In this document: piece by piece, positions 1 to 7,748 of the stretch | How positions within the stretch are numbered: the stretch's first letter is position 1 | Layout of the letters: each line of letters begins with the position of its first letter | NCBI GenBank assembly: GCA_002428895.1 | Contig: DIYC01000016.1 | Location: 1 to 20,584, forward strand | Source: Burkholderiales bacterium UBA6064 | GTDB lineage: Bacteria; Pseudomonadota; Gammaproteobacteria; Burkholderiales; Burkholderiaceae_B | DNA length: 20,584 nucleotides | Reading direction: 5' to 3' | The notes under the pieces: generated by a model | Told to the model about the DNA's origin: nothing | What the model saw: only the letters and a program-made list of their open reading frames with translations | The model's database searches: none | Made by a program: the position numbers and the translations under genes

Positions 1-864
1 GACGGCCCCATGCCGCAAACCCGTGAACACATTCTTTTGGCTCGTCAAGTGGGTGTTCCGTACATTATCGTGTTTTTAAATAAATGCGACATGGTTGACG
101 ATGAAGAACTGCTTGAGCTTGTTGAAATGGAAGTTCGTGACTTGCTATCCAGTTACGACTTTCCAGGTGATGATGTGCCCATTGTTAAAGGTTCAGCCAA
201 GCTTGCATTAGAAGGTGATACAGGTGAACTCGGAGAAGGTGCAATCAAAAAGCTAGCCGAAGCGCTCGACACTTACATTCCTACGCCCAAAAGAGCCATT
301 GATGGCGCATTCTTAATGCCAATTGAAGACGTATTTTCAATCTCAGGTCGCGGTACAGTAGTAACTGGTCGTATCGAGCGTGGTGTGGTGAAGGTCGGCG
401 AAGAGATCGAAATTGTTGGTATTAAAGACACGGTTAAGACTATCTGTACGGGCGTAGAAATGTTCCGTAAATTGCTTGATCAAGGCGAGGCTGGTGACAA
501 CGTGGGTGTGTTACTACGAGGAACAAAACGTGAAGACGTAGAGCGCGGTCAAGTATTGGCTAAGCCTGGTTCAATTACACCGCACACTGACTTTGATGCA
601 GAAGTGTATGTGTTAAGCAAAGAAGAGGGTGGACGTCATACACCGTTTTTCAGTAACTACAGGCCGCAGTTCTACTTTAGAACAACCGACGTGACTGGTT
701 CAATCTCTTTGCCTGCAGACAAAGAGATGGTTCTGCCAGGCGACAACGTAGCGCTTACCGTAAAACTGATTGCTCCAATTGCGATGGAAGAAGGCTTGCG
801 CTTTGCGATTCGCGAAGGCGGTCGAACAGTAGGTGCTGGTGTCGTCAGTAAAATTTCTAAGTAA
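1..864 (+). CDS. tuf: Elongation factor Tu (5'-truncated by window edge)
   Basis: EF-Tu is the GTPase that carries aminoacyl-tRNA to the ribosomal A site. The reading frame is open from the first base, so the gene is cut by the window edge, not broken; 287 residues remain of a family length near 395, and the P-loop is missing. Visible parts are the end of the G domain, with the NKCD guanine-specificity motif at residues 27-30 and the GSAKLAL motif near 60-66, followed by domains 2 and 3 ([34 protein letters not shown]) and a normal C-terminus. It lies upstream of rpsJ, as in many betaproteobacteria. Its arginine codons are mostly CGT/CGC (3 of 17 are AGA/AGG), unlike several of the ribosomal genes that follow. 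Many proteobacteria carry two tuf copies; which one this is cannot be told. Confidence 0.98.
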   Translation, partial: DGPMPQTREHILLARQVGVPYIIVFLNKCDMVDDEELLELVEMEVRDLLSSYDFPGDDVPIVKGSAKLALEGDTGELGEGAIKKLAEALDTYIPTPKRAIDGAFLMPIEDVFSISGRGTVVTGRIERGVVKVGEEIEIVGIKDTVKTICTGVEMFRKLLDQGEAGDNVGVLLRGTKREDVERGQVLAKPGSITPHTDFDAEVYVLSKEEGGRHTPFFSNYRPQFYFRTTDVTGSISLPADKEMVLPGDNVALTVKLIAPIAMEEGLRFAIREGGRTVGAGVVSKISK

Positions 865-883
865 TATTGCTTTTTGTATAGTT

Positions 884-913
884 AAGTAAAGCATCAACGC
901 TGATGCTTTGCTT
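884..913 (+). terminator. Hairpin after tuf, possible terminator or attenuator
   Basis: A perfect nine-pair stem (888-896 with 901-909) closes a four-base loop. It extends outward through a U-G and a G-C pair and two A-U pairs, to about 13 pairs in all. The 3' arm is rich in T but no clean T-run follows, so it may be a weak terminator, an attenuator or a processing site between tuf and rpsJ. A second, weaker hairpin lies just downstream. Confidence 0.5.
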
Positions 914-922
914 TGAAAATTG

Positions 923-948
923 AATGCTAATTTAAGCATTTTCGTTCT
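923..948 (+). terminator. Second weak hairpin with T-rich tail before rpsJ
   Basis: AATGCT (923-928) can pair with AGCATT (935-940) around a six-base loop, and a T-rich stretch (TTCGTTC) follows. With the stronger hairpin at 884-913 this makes a tandem arrangement in the 97-base tuf-rpsJ spacer. The stem is short and AT-rich, so its function is uncertain. The SD-like AAGGG at 951-955 and the rpsJ start follow directly. Confidence 0.3.
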
Positions 949-961
949 TTAAGGGTCAATC

Positions 962-1273
962 ATGAACAAACAAAAAATTAGAATTAGGCTAAAAGCATTC
1001 GACTATAAATTAATAGATCAGTCTGCGCTTGAGATAGTTGATACAGCTAAAAGAACTGGTGCGGTCGTTAAGGGCCCAGTGCCTTTGCCGACAAGAATAA
1101 AACGTTTTGACATTTTGCGTTCCCCTCATGTTAATAAAACATCTAGAGATCAGTTTGAGATTCGTACTCATCAAAGGTTGATGGATATAGTTGACCCAAC
1201 AGATAAAACAGTTGATGCATTAATGAAGCTTGATTTACCTGCTGGGGTTGATGTAGAAATTAAACTACAATAG
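962..1273 (+). CDS. rpsJ: 30S ribosomal protein S10
   Basis: S10 (103 residues, the usual family length) is a small-subunit head protein; in E. coli it is also NusE, the partner of NusB and NusG in antitermination and transcription-translation coupling. The sequence shows the expected [10 protein letters not shown] start, the central [17 protein letters not shown] segment and the [12 protein letters not shown] block. The ATG at 962 is preceded by AAGGG (951-955). It is the first gene of the S10 cluster here, but a 105-base gap with a promoter-like site separates it from rplC, so the cluster may be transcribed from more than one start. Six of its nine arginine codons are AGA/AGG. Confidence 0.98.
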   Translation: MNKQKIRIRLKAFDYKLIDQSALEIVDTAKRTGAVVKGPVPLPTRIKRFDILRSPHVNKTSRDQFEIRTHQRLMDIVDPTDKTVDALMKLDLPAGVDVEIKLQ

Positions 1274-1303
1274 TAAAAAGTTCTAGATTTTGTATTGTAA
1301 GCG

Positions 1304-1312
1304 TGGTATTAT
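1304..1312 (+). promoter_or_regulatory. Extended -10 promoter-like site upstream of rplC
   Basis: The rpsJ-rplC gap holds TGGTATTAT, an extended -10 element (TG one base before TATTAT at 1307-1312). I see no good -35 hexamer at normal spacing, which is tolerable for extended -10 promoters. Transcription would start near 1319 and leave a leader of about 60 bases before rplC. Inferred from sequence pattern only. Confidence 0.45.
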
Positions 1313-1346
1313 TCTGCCCTTATTTTAAAAATTTAATTTAAATTAG

Positions 1347-1366
1347 TCTAGCCAATCGTAGCTAGA
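1347..1366 (+). promoter_or_regulatory. Leader hairpin just upstream of the rplC ribosome-binding site
   Basis: TCTAGC (1347-1352) pairs perfectly with GCTAGA (1361-1366) around an eight-base loop. The stem ends four bases before GGAG (1370-1373), which serves as the rplC ribosome-binding site. Its location suggests an effect on translation or mRNA stability. Whether it is a ribosomal-protein binding site cannot be judged from one sequence. Confidence 0.35.
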
Positions 1367-1378
1367 AATGGAGTTGTC

Positions 1379-2023
1379 ATGAGTCTTGGGCTAATAGGTC
1401 GCAAGCTTGGTATGATGCGCATATTTGATGAGTCTGGTTCTTCGGTGCCGGTTACTGTTGTTGATGTGCAATCAAACAGAGTTTCTCAGATTAAAAGTAA
1501 AGATAAAGAAGGTTACTCGGCTGTTCAGGTTGCTTTTGGGGATAAAAAAAATTCAAGAGTACTGAAGTCTGAGTCTGGGCATTACTCAAAATCAGGAATT
1601 GGATCGGCGGTTTCAACGGTTGAGTTTAGGGTCAATCAGTCTGACTTAAGTGAGGTTAAAGTTGGTTTGTCTTTAGAGCCTACGTTGTTTCAAGTTGGTC
1701 AAAAAGTAGATGTTAAGGGTGTTTCAATTGGTAAAGGTTTTAGTGGTTCAATTAAGCGCCATAACTTTTCCTCTCAGCGTGCTTCTCATGGTAATTCAGT
1801 CTCGCACAATGCGCCTGGTTCAATTGGTATGGCGCAAGACCCAGGTCGAGTATTTCCTGGTAAGCGAATGGCTGGTCAATTGGGTAATGTTACCAAAACT
1901 GTACAAAATCTCGTAGTTGTCCGTGTCGATGTTGAAAAAAAGATATTGATGATTAAGGGTGCGGTGCCTGGTCACAAAGGCAGTCAGTTGGTCGTGAGGC
2001 CGTCTATTAAAATTAAAGTGTAG
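1379..2023 (+). CDS. rplC: 50S ribosomal protein L3
   Basis: L3 (214 residues, normal length) is an early-assembly large-subunit protein whose central extension reaches toward the peptidyl transferase centre. The N-terminal [17 protein letters not shown] block and the extension at about 135-170 ([20 protein letters not shown], then GKRMAGQLG) are intact. Gln153 aligns with the glutamine that PrmB methylates in E. coli (known from the family, not shown here). The ATG at 1379 follows GGAG at five-base spacing. It is the first gene after a promoter-like site and leader hairpin, so it may head its own transcript together with rplD. Confidence 0.98.
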   Translation: MSLGLIGRKLGMMRIFDESGSSVPVTVVDVQSNRVSQIKSKDKEGYSAVQVAFGDKKNSRVLKSESGHYSKSGIGSAVSTVEFRVNQSDLSEVKVGLSLEPTLFQVGQKVDVKGVSIGKGFSGSIKRHNFSSQRASHGNSVSHNAPGSIGMAQDPGRVFPGKRMAGQLGNVTKTVQNLVVVRVDVEKKILMIKGAVPGHKGSQLVVRPSIKIKV

Positions 2024-2032
2024 GGGGTTCGA

Positions 2033-2653
2033 GTGGAGTTAAGTTTAATTAACGAAACCGGCCAGGCGTCAGGAACTGTAAATGTTTTGGATGTTGTTTT
2101 TGGTCGTGCATATAATGAACCATTAGTTCATCAATTATTGGTTGCTTATCAGGCAAATGGTAGGCAAGGAACAAGGGCTCAAAAAGGTCGTTCGCAAATT
2201 CAGGCGTCAACAAGAAAGCCTTGGAAGCAAAAAGGAACAGGTAGAGCTCGCGCGGGTATGGTTTCTAGTCCATTGTGGCGTGGGGGTGGCAAAATTTTCC
2301 CAAGTTCGCCTGATGAAAATTTCACCCAAAAAATTAATAAAAAGATGTATCGAGCCGGTTTATGCTCAATACTCTCTAAATTAGGTGCTGATGGAAGATT
2401 GGTTTTGGTTGATGATATTCAGCTAGAGGCGCCCAAAACAAAATTGTTATTTTCTAAGTTTAAATTAATGGGTTTTACTTCTGCCTTGGTGTTGACTGGC
2501 GAAATTGATGAGAATCTTTTTTTGGCTAGTCGTAATTTGGTTGATTTTGAGGTGATGGAGGCTAGATATCTAGATCCGATTTCTCTAGTTCGCCATAAAA
2601 AAATAGTACTAACAAAGTCAGCTGTAAGGCAAATTGAGGAGATGTTATCGTGA
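2033..2653 (+). CDS. rplD: 50S ribosomal protein L4
   Basis: L4 (206 residues) binds 23S rRNA domain I and lines the peptide exit tunnel; in E. coli it also represses its own S10 operon. The conserved tunnel loop [14 protein letters not shown] (near 63-76) and [12 protein letters not shown] are clear, as are [16 protein letters not shown] and EAPKTKLL further on. The start is GTG at 2033, preceded by AGGGGG (2022-2027). The end overlaps rplW by four bases (GTGA), so the two are probably translationally coupled. The E. coli-type L4 target leader cannot be recognised here; if autoregulation exists, the spacers before rpsJ or rplC are the candidates. Confidence 0.97.
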   Translation: MELSLINETGQASGTVNVLDVVFGRAYNEPLVHQLLVAYQANGRQGTRAQKGRSQIQASTRKPWKQKGTGRARAGMVSSPLWRGGGKIFPSSPDENFTQKINKKMYRAGLCSILSKLGADGRLVLVDDIQLEAPKTKLLFSKFKLMGFTSALVLTGEIDENLFLASRNLVDFEVMEARYLDPISLVRHKKIVLTKSAVRQIEEMLS

Positions 2654-2946
2654 TTGCAGAAAGACTAACACGTGTTTTGCTTGCGCCGATTGTTTCTGAA
2701 AAAAGTACATCTCTTGCTGAGTCAACAAATCAAATTGCGTTTAAAGTAGCCACAGATGCTACTAAATTTGAGATCAAGGCGGCAATTAAGTATTTGTTTA
2801 AGGTTGATGCTGAGCAAGTTCGTGTAATTAATGTTAAAGGTAAGAAGAAGCGATTCGGAAAAATTTTTGGATCAAGAAAGGATTCACGAAAGGCATACAT
2901 TACTTTGAAAGCTGGCCAAGAAATTAATTTTGCGGAGACCTTGTAA
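2650..2946 (+). CDS. rplW: 50S ribosomal protein L23
   Basis: L23 (98 residues, typical length) sits at the peptide tunnel exit and is the docking point for trigger factor and the signal recognition particle. The family pattern is present: [15 protein letters not shown] near the start, [27 protein letters not shown] in the middle and KKAYITL-like [13 protein letters not shown] near the end. The start codon is GTG at 2650, inside the end of rplD (GTGA overlap), with GAGGAG just upstream. Its stop overlaps the rplB start by one base (TAATG). This tight packing suggests L4, L23 and L2 are made in coupled fashion. Confidence 0.97.
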   Translation: MIAERLTRVLLAPIVSEKSTSLAESTNQIAFKVATDATKFEIKAAIKYLFKVDAEQVRVINVKGKKKRFGKIFGSRKDSRKAYITLKAGQEINFAETL

Positions 2947-3773
2947 TGCCTCTAAAAAAACTTAAACCAACATCTCCGGGTAATCGGGGTACAGTAAAAG
3001 TTGTGCATCACCATTTGCATAAAGGTTCACCTTTTACTGCTTTGCTTGAAAAGAAATCAAAGACAGCTGGTCGTAATAACTCAGGAAGAATTACCACTCG
3101 GCATATTGGCGGGGGTCATAAAAGTCATTATAGACTGGTTGATTTTAAAAGAAATAAAGACGGCATTTCTGCCTTAGTCGAGCGTATTGAATATGATCCA
3201 AATAGGTCAGCGCATATCGCTTTAGTTTGTTATGCAGATGGTTCTCGCTCTTACATTGTGGCTGCAAGGGGTCTGGTTGCTGGTCAAACAGTGATGAATG
3301 GTTCAGAGGCTCCCGTTAAAGTGGGTAATACGTTGCCAATTCGTAACATTCCGGTCGGTACAACAGTACACTGCATCGAAATGTTGCCAGGTAAGGGTGC
3401 TCAGATTGCAAGGTCTGCGGGCTCTTCGGCAATGTTGTTAGCAAGAGATGGGGTCTATGCGCAAATGCGTTTGCGTTCAGGTGAAATTAGGCGTGTTCAT
3501 GTTGAGTGTCGAGCTACTATCGGTGAAGTGAGTAATGAAGAGAACAGCCTTAGAAAGATAGGTAAAGCTGGGGCTGTTCGCTGGAGAGGTGTTCGTCCTA
3601 CGGTTAGAGGTGTTGCTATGAACCCGATTGATCACCCTCATGGTGGCGGTGAAGGTCGTACTGGTGAAGCGCGTGCGCCTGTAAGCCCCTGGGGTACTCC
3701 GTGTAAGGGTTATAGAACACGGCGTGCAAAAAGAACAGATTCGATGATAATTCAACGTCGTCATAAACGATAG
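2946..3773 (+). CDS. rplB: 50S ribosomal protein L2
   Basis: L2 (275 residues, typical) is one of the most conserved large-subunit proteins; it is needed for subunit joining and for peptidyl transferase activity. The two OB/SH3-like RNA-binding domains are intact, with [14 protein letters not shown] at 50-63 and the near-invariant HPHGGGEGR at 230-238, which includes the histidine implicated in function. The C-terminus KGYRTRR..RRHKR is basic as expected. The ATG at 2946 overlaps the rplW stop. Arginine codons are mixed, with AGA/AGG roughly 40% by my hand count, lower than in rpsJ, rplV and rpsC. Confidence 0.98.
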   Translation: MPLKKLKPTSPGNRGTVKVVHHHLHKGSPFTALLEKKSKTAGRNNSGRITTRHIGGGHKSHYRLVDFKRNKDGISALVERIEYDPNRSAHIALVCYADGSRSYIVAARGLVAGQTVMNGSEAPVKVGNTLPIRNIPVGTTVHCIEMLPGKGAQIARSAGSSAMLLARDGVYAQMRLRSGEIRRVHVECRATIGEVSNEENSLRKIGKAGAVRWRGVRPTVRGVAMNPIDHPHGGGEGRTGEARAPVSPWGTPCKGYRTRRAKRTDSMIIQRRHKR

Positions 3774-3785
3774 GTGGTGTAAAAC

Positions 3786-4061
3786 ATGTCACGTTCATTA
3801 AAAAAAGGTCCTTTTTGCGATGCGCATCTTTTAAAGAAGATCGAAATCGCCGCCGAGAAGAAAGATAAAAGACCAATTAAAACTTGGTCAAGAAGATCGA
3901 CTGTGTTGCCTGAGTTTATTGGTTTGACAATTGCGGTGCACAATGGAAGGCAGCATGTCCCTGTTTATATCAATGAAAATATGGTTGGGCATAAATTGGG
4001 TGAATTTGCTTTGACGCGTACATTTAAAGGTCACGCGGCTGATAAAAAAGCAAAAAAATAG
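3786..4061 (+). CDS. rpsS: 30S ribosomal protein S19
   Basis: S19 (91 residues, normal length) lies in the head of the small subunit, pairs with S13 and contacts the A-site tRNA and the B1a bridge. The N-terminus [19 protein letters not shown] and the block [19 protein letters not shown] are diagnostic, followed by [17 protein letters not shown]. The ATG at 3786 follows the rplB stop by 12 bases, with a GGTGGT stretch upstream serving as a modest ribosome-binding site. It is followed after nine bases by rplV, the standard order of the S10 operon. Nothing is missing from the family pattern. Confidence 0.98.
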   Translation: MSRSLKKGPFCDAHLLKKIEIAAEKKDKRPIKTWSRRSTVLPEFIGLTIAVHNGRQHVPVYINENMVGHKLGEFALTRTFKGHAADKKAKK

Positions 4062-4070
4062 AGGATCAAA

Positions 4071-4400
4071 ATGGAAACTAGAGCAGTTCTAAAAGGTGTC
4101 AGAATGTCACCGCAAAGAGGTAGGATGGTTGCTGATTTGGTTAGAGGTAAAAAAGTCGATCAAGCAATTAATATACTTTCGTTTGCGCCTCAAAAAAGTG
4201 CATTCATTGTGAAAAAAGTAATTGAGAGTGCTATTGCAAATGCTGAGCACAACGATGGTGCTGATATAGATGATCTTTATATCAAGACAATATATGTTGA
4301 AGAAGGCCCTGTACTTAAAAGGTTTACAGCAAGAGCTAAAGGCCGAGGCAATCGAATTTTAAAGAAAACTAGTCATGTCTATGTGACGGTGGCAAGCTAA
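4071..4400 (+). CDS. rplV: 50S ribosomal protein L22
   Basis: L22 (109 residues) binds all 23S rRNA domains; its long beta-hairpin lines the exit tunnel near the macrolide site. Conserved segments are [18 protein letters not shown] near the start, [16 protein letters not shown] in the middle, and the hairpin region [26 protein letters not shown] near residues 68-93. The hairpin appears full length. The ATG at 4071 is preceded by GAGGA, which overlaps the rpsS stop. Seven of nine arginine codons are AGA/AGG and the other two CGA, the most extreme case I counted in the window. Confidence 0.98.
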   Translation: METRAVLKGVRMSPQRGRMVADLVRGKKVDQAINILSFAPQKSAFIVKKVIESAIANAEHNDGADIDDLYIKTIYVEEGPVLKRFTARAKGRGNRILKKTSHVYVTVAS

Positions 4401-4411
4401 AGGGGTATTGT

Positions 4412-5176
4412 ATGGGTCAGAAGATTAATCCAACTGGATTTAGGCTAGCCGTAAAAAGAAACTGGTCTTCAAAATGGTATGCGTCTAATAAAGATTTTCC
4501 CAAGATGTTATTGGAAGATATTGCAGTTAGAAAATATCTTGATGCTAAATTAAAAAATGCGTCTGTAGGAAAAATTGTTATAGAACGTCCGGCTAAAAAT
4601 GCAAAGATTACAATTTATTCTGCTAGACCAGGTGTCGTAATCGGGAAAAAAGGCGAAGACATTGAGATTCTTAAAAAAGATCTTCAGAAGCTTGTTGGTT
4701 TGCCGGTTCATGTAAATCTTGAGGAAATTAGAAAACCTGAATTAGATGCAAAATTAATTGCAGATAGCATATCTCAGCAGCTAGAACGTCGAATCATGTT
4801 TAGGCGTGCTATGAAAAGGGCAATGCAAAATGCAATGAGGATGGGTGCGTTGGGTATTAAAATCATGTCCTCTGGTCGTTTAAATGGCATTGAAATTGCT
4901 AGGACAGAGTGGTACAGAGAAGGTAGAGTTCCCCTTCATACGCTCAAAGCAGATGTTGATTATGCGACTTCAGTTGCGCAAACAACATATGGAATTATTG
5001 GCATTAAAGTGTGGGTTTACAAGGGTGATTTACTAGGTATTGGTGTTCCTTCTCCTGTTGTTGAGGAAAAAGAAGAACGTAAACCCAAAAGACCCTCTGG
5101 TGCTCCAGCCGGTAAACGCGTAAAGCGCAAATCTAAGTCAGCTAGTGACGATCAGTCACACCATGGTGATGAATAA
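4412..5176 (+). CDS. rpsC: 30S ribosomal protein S3 with extended C-terminal tail
   Basis: S3 lines the mRNA entry channel and helps unwind structured mRNA. The N-terminal [12 protein letters not shown], the KH domain with its GKKG loop at 78-81 (preceded by ARPGVVI), and the C-terminal domain [20 protein letters not shown] and [13 protein letters not shown] are all present. At 254 residues it is about 20 longer than the 233-residue E. coli protein. The excess is a low-complexity tail from about 218, first acidic (VVEEKEERK), then rich in Lys/Arg/Pro/Ser, then ending in an Asp/His-rich stretch ([10 protein letters not shown]). Such tails vary between lineages. AAGGGG precedes the ATG at 4412. 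Twelve of 20 arginine codons are AGA/AGG. Confidence 0.98.
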   Translation: MGQKINPTGFRLAVKRNWSSKWYASNKDFPKMLLEDIAVRKYLDAKLKNASVGKIVIERPAKNAKITIYSARPGVVIGKKGEDIEILKKDLQKLVGLPVHVNLEEIRKPELDAKLIADSISQQLERRIMFRRAMKRAMQNAMRMGALGIKIMSSGRLNGIEIARTEWYREGRVPLHTLKADVDYATSVAQTTYGIIGIKVWVYKGDLLGIGVPSPVVEEKEERKPKRPSGAPAGKRVKRKSKSASDDQSHHGDE

Positions 5177-5205
5177 TAGCCCGAGTGAAATAATAGGAGT
5201 GTGTG

Positions 5206-5622
5206 ATGCTGCAACCAAAGCGTCGTAAATATCGAAAAGAACATAAAGGAAGGAATACTGGTGTTGCAACAAGAGGGGCATCAGTTTCATTTGGTGAGTT
5301 TGGGCTAAAATCAATAGGAAGAGGAAGATTAACAGCTCGTCAAATTGAAGCTGCTAGAAGAGCGATTGTTCGCCATATCAAGCGTGGCGGAAAAATTTGG
5401 ATACGAGTATTTCCTGATAAGCCGATTACAAATAAACCTGCTGAAGTGCGTATGGGTAATGGTAAGGGTAACGTTGAATACTATGTTGCTGAGATACAGC
5501 CCGGGAAGGTTTTATATGAAATGGATGGCGTATCTGAAGAGTTAGCAAGAGAAGCTTTTAAGTTGGCATCTGCAAAACTTCCCATGCAAACTATTTTTGT
5601 TACACGCCAAGTAGGAGGTTAA
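5206..5622 (+). CDS. rplP: 50S ribosomal protein L16
   Basis: L16 (138 residues) organises the A-site region of the large subunit between 5S rRNA and the peptidyl transferase centre. The start [17 protein letters not shown] and the core [26 protein letters not shown] are clear. A GTG three bases upstream (5203) could lengthen it by one residue, but ATG 5206 gives the family N-terminus and lies six bases after AGGAG (5195-5199), so I chose it. The final Val-Gly-Gly codons also carry the ribosome-binding site of rpmC. The core reads MGNGKG where E. coli has MGKGKG, a small local difference. Confidence 0.97.
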   Translation: MLQPKRRKYRKEHKGRNTGVATRGASVSFGEFGLKSIGRGRLTARQIEAARRAIVRHIKRGGKIWIRVFPDKPITNKPAEVRMGNGKGNVEYYVAEIQPGKVLYEMDGVSEELAREAFKLASAKLPMQTIFVTRQVGG

Positions 5623-5623
5623 A

Positions 5624-5818
5624 TTGAATTTATCCGAATTAAGAGAGAAAAGCGTAAATGATTTGAAGCTTGAAGTTGAGAATCTTTTAAAGGCACAGTT
5701 TTCGGCTAGATTGCAGCTTGCTACACAGCAAAATTCAAATACTAGTCAGTTGTCTAAAATTAGGAAAGATATCGCAAGGGTTAAAACTCTTATCTCAGAG
5801 AAAATGAGGAATATATGA
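5624..5818 (+). CDS. rpmC: 50S ribosomal protein L29, TTG start
   Basis: L29 (64 residues) is a small two-helix protein next to L23 at the exit tunnel. [21 protein letters not shown] and [15 protein letters not shown] match the family helices. The only start giving the usual N-terminus is TTG at 5624. It is served by a perfect AGGAGG (5613-5618) placed inside the last codons of rplP, five bases upstream. The stop overlaps the rpsQ start (ATGA). A strong ribosome-binding site with a weak start codon, set one base after the rplP stop, fits initiation coupled to the upstream gene. Confidence 0.95.
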   Translation: MNLSELREKSVNDLKLEVENLLKAQFSARLQLATQQNSNTSQLSKIRKDIARVKTLISEKMRNI

Positions 5819-6087
5819 GCTCGAAATCATCAAAAGGCTTAAAAAGAACGCTTACTGGCAGAGTTGTTAGTAATAAAATGGATAAATCTGTAGTTGTGAG
5901 TGTAGATAATCGATTAAAACATCCTTTATACGGAAAGTACATTACTAAGACAAACAAATACTTTGCTCATGATGAAGAGAATGTTGTAGAGGAAGGTGAT
6001 TTGGTAGAAATTACAGAAGGCAGGCCGATTTCTAAGAATAAATCTTGGAGGGTTACAAAAATATTAGAAAAAGCTAAATCGATATAG
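5815..6087 (+). CDS. rpsQ: 30S ribosomal protein S17
   Basis: S17 (90 residues; E. coli 84) is an OB-fold protein that binds early to the 5' domain of 16S rRNA. Family segments [37 protein letters not shown] and [24 protein letters not shown] are all present. The extra residues are at the N-terminus ([11 protein letters not shown]), a common place for variation. The ATG at 5815 overlaps the rpmC stop as ATGA. It is the last gene of the S10 group; a 91-base spacer with a TATAAT separates it from rplN. Confidence 0.97.
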   Translation: MSSKSSKGLKRTLTGRVVSNKMDKSVVVSVDNRLKHPLYGKYITKTNKYFAHDEENVVEEGDLVEITEGRPISKNKSWRVTKILEKAKSI

Positions 6088-6105
6088 TTTTTTTTATATT
6101 TCGGA

Positions 6106-6111
6106 TATAAT
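6106..6111 (+). promoter_or_regulatory. Promoter-like TATAAT at the S10/spc boundary
   Basis: A perfect TATAAT -10 hexamer sits in the 91-base spacer before rplN, exactly where the E. coli spc promoter lies. The region upstream is T-rich but has no clear TTGACA-like -35 at 16-18 bases. Transcription would start near 6118 and give a leader of about 60 bases. Confidence 0.5.
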
Positions 6112-6148
6112 CGACAGTTTTTCAACCCAATTTACGGGGCCAAAACTG

Positions 6149-6160
6149 ATAGTTAACTAT
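6149..6160. repeat. Perfect 12-base palindrome in the rplN leader
   Basis: ATAGTTAACTAT is a perfect 12-base palindrome centred 24-25 bases before the rplN ATG. It could be a protein-binding half-site pair, or chance in AT-rich DNA. No strong Shine-Dalgarno is seen between it and the start codon. Confidence 0.3.
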
Positions 6161-6178
6161 TAAGTTGGTAATTAATTC

Positions 6179-6547
6179 ATGATACAAATGCAATCAAGGC
6201 TTGCTGTGGCCGATAACAGCGGGGCACGTTCAGTCATGTGTATTAAGGTGCTGGGTGGCTCTAAAAGACGTTATGCCAATGTGGGCGACGTAGTTAAGGT
6301 TTCTATTAAAGAATCAACTCCAAGGGGTCGGGTTAAAAAAGGTGAAGTGTATAACGCAGTGGTTGTGCGAACTGCTAAAGGTGTTCGTAGGCAAGATGGT
6401 TCGCTCATTAAATTTGATGGAAATGCGGTAGTGCTTCTAAATGCAAAACTTGAGCCAATTGGTACCCGTATATTTGGGCCAGTCACGCGTGAGCTTAGAA
6501 CTGAAAAGTTTATGAAGATTGTTTCTCTTGCCCCAGAGGTTTTATAA
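6179..6547 (+). CDS. rplN: 50S ribosomal protein L14
   Basis: L14 (122 residues, exactly typical) contacts 16S rRNA at the subunit interface and is the binding site of the silencing factor RsfS. The family pattern runs from [18 protein letters not shown] through [17 protein letters not shown] and [16 protein letters not shown] to [13 protein letters not shown]. The ATG at 6179 has no obvious ribosome-binding site; only a weak AGTTGGTAAT lies upstream, which is unusual beside the strong sites of its neighbours. It opens the spc group and follows a promoter-like TATAAT, and the leader contains a palindrome. Confidence 0.98.
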   Translation: MIQMQSRLAVADNSGARSVMCIKVLGGSKRRYANVGDVVKVSIKESTPRGRVKKGEVYNAVVVRTAKGVRRQDGSLIKFDGNAVVLLNAKLEPIGTRIFGPVTRELRTEKFMKIVSLAPEVL

Positions 6548-6556
6548 GGATTTTTC

Positions 6557-6871
6557 ATGAATAAGTTTATTAAAGGTGATGAAGTTCTAGTAATCGCGGG
6601 TAAAAACAAAGGGAAGAAATCCGTAATTTTAGAGCGCGTCAGTGATACACATTTGTTAGTAGAAGGCGTAAATGTAGTTAAGAAGCATCAAAAACCAAAC
6701 CCATTAAAAGGTTTGACTGGTGGTGTGGTTTCAAAGTCTATGCCAATACATCAGTCGAATGTTAGTCATTATGATAAAGAGACAGGTCGAGCCTCTCGAG
6801 TTAGGATTGAAACTAGAGAAGGTAAAAAGATTCGTGTCTTATCTGCGACTGGTGCTGAGTTAACGAATTAA
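6557..6871 (+). CDS. rplX: 50S ribosomal protein L24
   Basis: L24 (104 residues, typical) is one of the two assembly initiators of the large subunit. It has an N-terminal KOW motif ([17 protein letters not shown]) followed by [14 protein letters not shown] and [20 protein letters not shown] overlapping the rplN stop is the ribosome-binding site. In E. coli the junction between L24 and L5 carries the S8 autoregulatory site. Here only 11 bases lie between rplX and rplE and I see no clear S8-like structure, so that control may be absent or use bases inside the genes. Confidence 0.97.
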   Translation: MNKFIKGDEVLVIAGKNKGKKSVILERVSDTHLLVEGVNVVKKHQKPNPLKGLTGGVVSKSMPIHQSNVSHYDKETGRASRVRIETREGKKIRVLSATGAELTN

Positions 6872-6882
6872 GGAGTTAAAGT

Positions 6883-7422
6883 ATGTCCCGCTTTCAAGAG
6901 TTCTATCGAACTGAAGTAACTAAAAATTTACAAGAAAAGTTTTCGTACAAAAGTGTTATGCAAGTGCCTAGGCTAACTAAAATTACCTTAAATATGGGAG
7001 TTGGCGAAGCTGTAAACGATAAGAAAATTATTGATCATGCTGTATCTGATCTCACTAAAATTTCAGGTCAAAAACCTGTTGTAACGCGTGCTAAAAAGGC
7101 TGTGGCTGGTTTTAAGATTCGCGAAGGTTATCCTATCGGTTGCAAGGTTACTTTAAGAGGAAAGAAGATGTACGAGTTCCTTGACCGTTTAGTTACAATA
7201 GCTTTTCCAAGGGTAAGAGATTTTAGAGGGGTTTCCTCAAAATCTTTTGATGGTCGCGGTAATTACAATATTGGGATCAAAGAACAAATCATTTTCCCAG
7301 AGATTGAGTACGATAAAATTGACACATTGCGTGGTCTTAATATATCGATTACTACGACAGCTAAAACAAATGAAGAGGCACTGGCTTTGCTAGCTGCTTT
7401 TAAATTTCCATTTAAAGTCTGA
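6883..7422 (+). CDS. rplE: 50S ribosomal protein L5
   Basis: L5 (179 residues, typical) binds 5S rRNA and touches the P-site tRNA. The sequence has [19 protein letters not shown] near residues 26-44, the [21 protein letters not shown] block, [24 protein letters not shown] split over the middle, and the C-terminal [19 protein letters not shown] good AAGGAG lies upstream of the ATG at 6883. It sits between rplX and rpsN in canonical spc order. No residue loss is evident. Confidence 0.98.
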   Translation: MSRFQEFYRTEVTKNLQEKFSYKSVMQVPRLTKITLNMGVGEAVNDKKIIDHAVSDLTKISGQKPVVTRAKKAVAGFKIREGYPIGCKVTLRGKKMYEFLDRLVTIAFPRVRDFRGVSSKSFDGRGNYNIGIKEQIIFPEIEYDKIDTLRGLNISITTTAKTNEEALALLAAFKFPFKV

Positions 7423-7430
7423 GGTAGCGT

Positions 7431-7736
7431 GTGGCTAAATTATCACTGATTAATAGAGAAAAAAAGCGTGAAAAACTTGTTAAAAGATTCGAAGCCAAAA
7501 GAAAAGCGCTTATCGATACGATAAACAATTTTTCGCTTGATGAAGCAGATAGGTTTCAAGCACGTTTAAAGCTTCAATCTTTACCAAGAAATGGTAATCC
7601 AACTCGGCTTAGAAATCGATGTGGTTTAACAGGAAGGCCAAGAGGAACGTTTAGATTGTTCGGGCTATCTAGATTACAAATCCGAGAAATTGCGATGCGC
7701 GGTGAAATTCCGGGCATTACAAAAGCCAGTTGGTAA
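7431..7736 (+). CDS. rpsN: 30S ribosomal protein S14 (zinc-free type)
   Basis: S14 (101 residues) stabilises the head of the small subunit next to S10 and S3. This is the longer, zinc-free (C-minus) form: it lacks the CxxC pairs of the short zinc form and has a single cysteine in [13 protein letters not shown]. The end, [24 protein letters not shown] (given as positions 78-101), matches the family. The start is GTG at 7431, giving [13 protein letters not shown], with GAGGT a few bases upstream. A zinc-free S14 avoids the need for zinc-starvation paralogues, which fits the absence of a second copy here. Confidence 0.97.
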   Translation: MAKLSLINREKKREKLVKRFEAKRKALIDTINNFSLDEADRFQARLKLQSLPRNGNPTRLRNRCGLTGRPRGTFRLFGLSRLQIREIAMRGEIPGITKASW

Positions 7737-7748
7737 GGGGAAAAAAGA

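Noticed and set aside
873..882. Possible promoter (TATAGT) just after tuf
   Set aside because: It has no -35 at usual spacing and sits right before the strong hairpin. Not strong enough to call.
700..939. Open frame on the - strand over the tuf end
   Set aside because: It lies opposite tuf, resembles no known family and has no ribosome-binding site. It is a shadow of the coding strand.
3616..3943. Overlapping - strand frames across the rplB/rpsS junction
   Set aside because: They lie against two clear ribosomal genes and show no protein-like pattern.
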